Part shown: piece by piece, positions 61,453-64,000 of the stretch
How positions within the stretch are numbered: the first letter of the stretch is position 1
Layout of the letters: each line of letters begins with the position of its first letter
Assembly: GCF_042675705.1 (NCBI RefSeq)
Contig: NZ_JBHTJJ010000001.1
From: Ruegeria arenilitoris
GTDB lineage: Bacteria; Pseudomonadota; Alphaproteobacteria; Rhodobacterales; Rhodobacteraceae
Reading direction: 5' to 3' (one strand)
DNA: 64,000 nucleotides
Notes under the pieces: generated by a model
The model's database searches: none
Seen by the model: the letters and a program-made list of their open reading frames with translations, nothing else
Told to the model about the DNA's origin: nothing
Translations under genes and position numbers: made by a program

Positions 61453-62049
61453 TCAGAACCGCAGGACCACGCGGGTCGCGCCCGTCTCGGCCGAAACTCG
61501 ACGGCCCTGCGCGGCCGCCGTCTGCGGCAGCAGGGCGAACTGGACCTGCGCCGGTGTCACCTTGTTGGCGAATGTGCCGGTCGGGAGGCCTTTCCAAAGG
61601 TCGGGATCGACATTCATGCGATCAGCCGTACCGGTGACCGTCCATTTGTCGCCCACGCTGTCAATCTTGACCTCGCCGCCCATCGGCATGGCGCTTTCGC
61701 AGCACATGATGGCCAGAAACGCCAGTTTGATCTGATTGCGCGGCATCGCCTCGGTGACGTTCCAATGCACCCGGACTCGGCCCGCACGCTCGACATCGCG
61801 CAGCAGGTCCGTCACTTCGCTGCGGCCCAGCGGCTGATCGCTGGCCGCGCCAAAGGCCACGCGGAAAAACCGGATCCGCGCCCCGGCGCTGCCGACGCTG
61901 CCGGTAATCAGCTCCATCTCGGGGCCCTGGGTGCCGCCAACCATCTCCAACAGTTCCAGACCGTTCGTGATCGCGCCGATCGGGCTGATCAGATCGTGGC
62001 AGATCCGAGAGCCGATCAACTCGGCCAGGTTGACGTTGGTGTCGCCCAT
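61453..62049 (-). CDS. chpT: Histidine phosphotransferase ChpT
   Basis: A 198-residue dimeric phosphotransferase that passes phosphate from the CckA receiver to CtrA and CpdR. The phospho-accepting His18 is in LIGSRICHDLISPIGAITNG, the defining motif of ChpT. The C-terminal half resembles a degenerate ATPase domain (FLAIMCCESAMPMGGEVKID). ATG 62049 has AGGAGGT upstream; the longer frame crosses a divergent gene. It converges with proA. ctrA and sciP are 39 kb away in this window. Confidence 0.93.
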   Translation of the reverse strand: MGDTNVNLAELIGSRICHDLISPIGAITNGLELLEMVGGTQGPEMELITGSVGSAGARIRFFRVAFGAASDQPLGRSEVTDLLRDVERAGRVRVHWNVTEAMPRNQIKLAFLAIMCCESAMPMGGEVKIDSVGDKWTVTGTADRMNVDPDLWKGLPTGTFANKVTPAQVQFALLPQTAAAQGRRVSAETGATRVVLRF

Positions 62050-62095
62050 GCGTACCTCCTGTGGTATCCGCCCATGCCCGACCCGGAGCCGCCGC

Positions 62096-62278
62096 ATGAC
62101 AGATCTGAATGCCATTCTTGCACCGGGCATGTATGTCCGCCACCCCGATTTCCCCGACTGGGGCGTCGGACAGGTCCAGTCCAACATCGCGGGCAAGATC
62201 ACCGTGAACTTTCGCGACCAGGGCAAAGTGGTGATTGACGGAACACGCATCGCCTTGATGCCGGTTCTTGATCCCTGA
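62096..62278 (+). CDS. DUF3553 small protein
   Basis: A 60-residue protein, MTDLNAILAPGMYVRHPDFP onward, with GVGQVQSNIAGKITVNFRD. This matches DUF3553, a short SH3-like or CarD-like beta domain resembling the end piece of UvrD/PcrA-type helicases; function unknown. It is divergent from chpT, with 46 bases between the starts, an arrangement that suggests shared control. GGAG lies eight bases before the ATG. Confidence 0.8.
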   Translation: MTDLNAILAPGMYVRHPDFPDWGVGQVQSNIAGKITVNFRDQGKVVIDGTRIALMPVLDP

Positions 62279-62284
62279 AACTGG

Positions 62285-62300
62285 TTTAGGAAAGGTTAAC
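62285..62300 (+). promoter_or_regulatory. Weak CtrA-like box upstream of olsB
   Basis: TTTA-N7-TTAAC (62285-62300) differs at one base from the CtrA full site TTAA-N7-TTAA. It lies 87 bases upstream of olsB and just after the DUF3553 stop. Motif resemblance only. Confidence 0.25.
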
Positions 62301-62386
62301 GGTGTCCGCTACCCGGTTCGTGTTGCCATTCGTCGCGCAGCTGCGGTATCAGCGCTGGGATCGAAACAAGACGACGACCATTCCAC

Positions 62387-63142
62387 ATGCCGGATACGGG
62401 CCCTTCATTCACTGTCAAACTTGCCGAAACCGACGAGGAACTGCGCGCGGCGCAGCGGCTGCGTTATGATGTCTTCGTGCGTGAACTGGGCGGTGGGGGA
62501 GAGATGGTCGATCATGCAGAGGGCCTGGAACGCGACCAGTTCGACCCGTATTTTGATCACATGCTGGCCTATGACGACGCCACCGGACAAGTGGTCGGTG
62601 TCTACCGGCTGTTGCCGGGTGACCGCGTAGCTGAAGTCGGACGGTTTTACTCCGAGGATGAATACGACCTTACCGTTCTGAAAAACAGCGGCCGCAAATT
62701 GCTGGAACTCGGCCGGTCCTGCCTGCATCCGGACTATCGCGGCGGAACCGCAATGTATCATTTGTGGAATGGCCTCGCGAAATATGTGTCCGAAGGGGAG
62801 ATCGAGGTTCTGTTCGGCGTTGCCAGTTTTCATGGCACAGACGTCAAGCACCTTGCCCAGCCTCTGTCGATGCTGCATCACAACCACTTGGCGCCACCCG
62901 AGCTGCGGGTGCGGGCGCAGCCGGATGTTTTTCAGAACATGAACCTGGTTCCGAAAGATGCGCTGGATCGACGGGGTGCGATGTTGCAAGTTCCGGCCTT
63001 GATCAAGGCCTATCTTCGATTGGGTGGGTTTGTGGGCGAGGGGGCATTCATCGATCATGCATTCAACACCACCGACGTTTGCCTGATCCTCGACACCACT
63101 CGGATGAACGAAAGACAGAGACGCATCTATGGCGGAGCGTGA
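62387..63142 (+). CDS. olsB: L-ornithine N-alpha-acyltransferase OlsB
   Basis: A 251-residue GNAT-fold enzyme that adds a 3-hydroxy fatty acid to ornithine, forming lyso-ornithine lipid. Typical are LRAAQRLRYDVFVRELGGGG, DFDHM-like QFDPYFDHMLAYD, VGRFYSEDEYDL and LELGRSCLHPDYRGGTAMY. Ornithine lipids are membrane lipids used by marine bacteria, notably under phosphate limitation. It overlaps olsA by 14 bases; no clear Pho box was seen. Confidence 0.93.
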   Translation: MPDTGPSFTVKLAETDEELRAAQRLRYDVFVRELGGGGEMVDHAEGLERDQFDPYFDHMLAYDDATGQVVGVYRLLPGDRVAEVGRFYSEDEYDLTVLKNSGRKLLELGRSCLHPDYRGGTAMYHLWNGLAKYVSEGEIEVLFGVASFHGTDVKHLAQPLSMLHHNHLAPPELRVRAQPDVFQNMNLVPKDALDRRGAMLQVPALIKAYLRLGGFVGEGAFIDHAFNTTDVCLILDTTRMNERQRRIYGGA

Positions 63143-63983
63143 CGTGCCGAACGGCGCTGTCTGGTACAGCTCGGACGACCCGGACCCGGTTGAACTGGGT
63201 GTATGGGGCTGGATTTTGGTGATCCTGCGGGGGCTCCCTTTGGCTGTGCTGGTGTTCGGTGGTCTGATTGTTCTGCTGCTTGTGCGTCTGGTCGAGAGAC
63301 CCATCTTTGGCCTGCGTCGGCCAGTAACGCCGTTCATTGCCCAATTCGTATGTCGCAATGCGTTTCGAATTCTTGGGATCGGATTTTCCAGCTCGGGTGA
63401 GTTGATGCAGCAGCGCGGGGCAGTTGTGGCCAATCACACGTCCTGGCTGGATATCTTCGCGCTCAACGCCCGCAAGCGTGTGTACTTCGTGTCCAAAGCC
63501 GAGGTGGCGAATTGGCCCGGCATCGGTTGGCTGGCCCGGGCCACCGGAACCGTGTTCATCGAACGTAATCCCAAAAAAGCGCGCGAGCAGACCAGATTGT
63601 TCGAAGACCGTCTGAAGGCCGGGCACAAGCTGTTGTTTTTTCCAGAGGGCACATCGACAGATGGCCTTCGGGTTTTGCCATTCAAAACAACGCTTTTTGC
63701 GGCATTCTTTGCAGATGAACTGCGCGATTTCATGTATGTTCAGCCGGTTTCGGTTGTCTACCACGCGCCCGACGGGCAGCCGGACCGGTTCTATGGCTGG
63801 TGGGGGGACATGGATTTTGCCCCGCATCTTCTGAAAACGCTGGGCGCGCGGCGGCAGGGGCGGGTCGAATTGATTTATCATTCTCCGGCGCGGGTCAGCG
63901 ATTTCGACAACCGCAAGGCTTTGGCCGCGCATTGCGAGCAGGCCGTTCGCCACGGGCATGCCTTGGCGCGGCCAGAAAAATAG
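63129..63983 (+). CDS. olsA: Lyso-ornithine lipid O-acyltransferase OlsA (PlsC-type)
   Basis: A 284-residue membrane acyltransferase completing ornithine lipid synthesis. A hydrophobic anchor lies at about 28-55 (WILVILRGLPLAVLVFGGLI). The PlsC domain has the catalytic HX4D motif ANHTSWLDIFAL, GTVFIERNPKKA and the substrate motif FFPEGTSTDGLRVLPFK. The order olsB-olsA with overlapping frames is the known arrangement. The stop is 17 bases from the window edge. Confidence 0.93.
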   Translation: MAERDVPNGAVWYSSDDPDPVELGVWGWILVILRGLPLAVLVFGGLIVLLLVRLVERPIFGLRRPVTPFIAQFVCRNAFRILGIGFSSSGELMQQRGAVVANHTSWLDIFALNARKRVYFVSKAEVANWPGIGWLARATGTVFIERNPKKAREQTRLFEDRLKAGHKLLFFPEGTSTDGLRVLPFKTTLFAAFFADELRDFMYVQPVSVVYHAPDGQPDRFYGWWGDMDFAPHLLKTLGARRQGRVELIYHSPARVSDFDNRKALAAHCEQAVRHGHALARPEK

Positions 63984-64000
63984 GGGTAAAAGCCCCTTGC

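Overview
The window is chromosomal DNA from an alphaproteobacterium of the Rhodobacteraceae, most likely a marine roseobacter close to Ruegeria. The evidence is a permuted two-piece tmRNA with an ANDNRAPVAVAA tag, a CtrA/SciP/ChpT cell-cycle phosphorelay, ornithine-lipid genes olsB-olsA, a ribosomal protein L21 with a C-terminal extension, and a dmdA-acuI pair for dimethylsulfoniopropionate (DMSP) use. The genus is inferred from gene content and remembered protein similarity, not from a database search.

Layout. 1-1900: the edge of a SnoaL-like gene, ssrA (minus strand) and two small membrane proteins. 1250-8474: a DMSP/methanethiol block. On the minus strand are a SELENBP1-type methanethiol oxidase and a FadR-type GntR regulator. 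Divergent from them is an operon of a Met-rich DUF2182 membrane protein, a Cys-rich DUF1326 protein, a DinB-like protein, dmdA and acuI. Together they would remove the methyl group of DMSP, reduce acrylyl-CoA and oxidise the methanethiol released. Two FadR-like operators lie in the divergent promoter. 8658-20448: an envelope and isoprenoid operon, frr-uppS-cdsA-dxr-rseP-(microprotein)-bamA-ompH-fabZ-lpxA-lpxI-lpxB-cadD-like. 20442-27148: mnmA, sciP, ctrA (with a CtrA-like box and a CcrM site upstream), ligA and recG. 27176-27381: a possible LexA-controlled 40-residue membrane protein. 27568-35391: marC, an IscU-like gene, hisI, gluQ, a methyltransferase, trmFO, an atypical crotonase, a thioesterase, DUF1127 and a MocR regulator. 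35459-36558: rplM-rpsI. 36577-43169: a Liv-type ABC transporter operon with an acyl-CoA synthetase. 43245-45056: an MDR-family reductase and an Ala-rich membrane-anchored protein.

45265-53774 is an integrated element of about 8.5 kb in the 3' end of tRNA-Ser(CGA), bounded by a 15-bp direct repeat. It carries a P4-type integrase, an AlpA regulator, a small unknown protein, a TOPRIM primase-like protein, a DUF3987 ATPase, a palindromic array of six 9-bp iteron-like repeats, and an 1116-residue SF2 helicase that is a good anti-phage defence candidate.

53973-63983 returns to core genes: two DUF2059 paralogues, rplU-rpmA, a LysE exporter, a GNAT, obgE-proB-proA, chpT, a DUF3553 protein, and olsB-olsA running to the right edge. 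Genes within the blocks are tightly packed, often with 1-4 base stop/start overlaps, so several polycistronic units are likely. No rRNA genes and no CRISPR arrays were seen.
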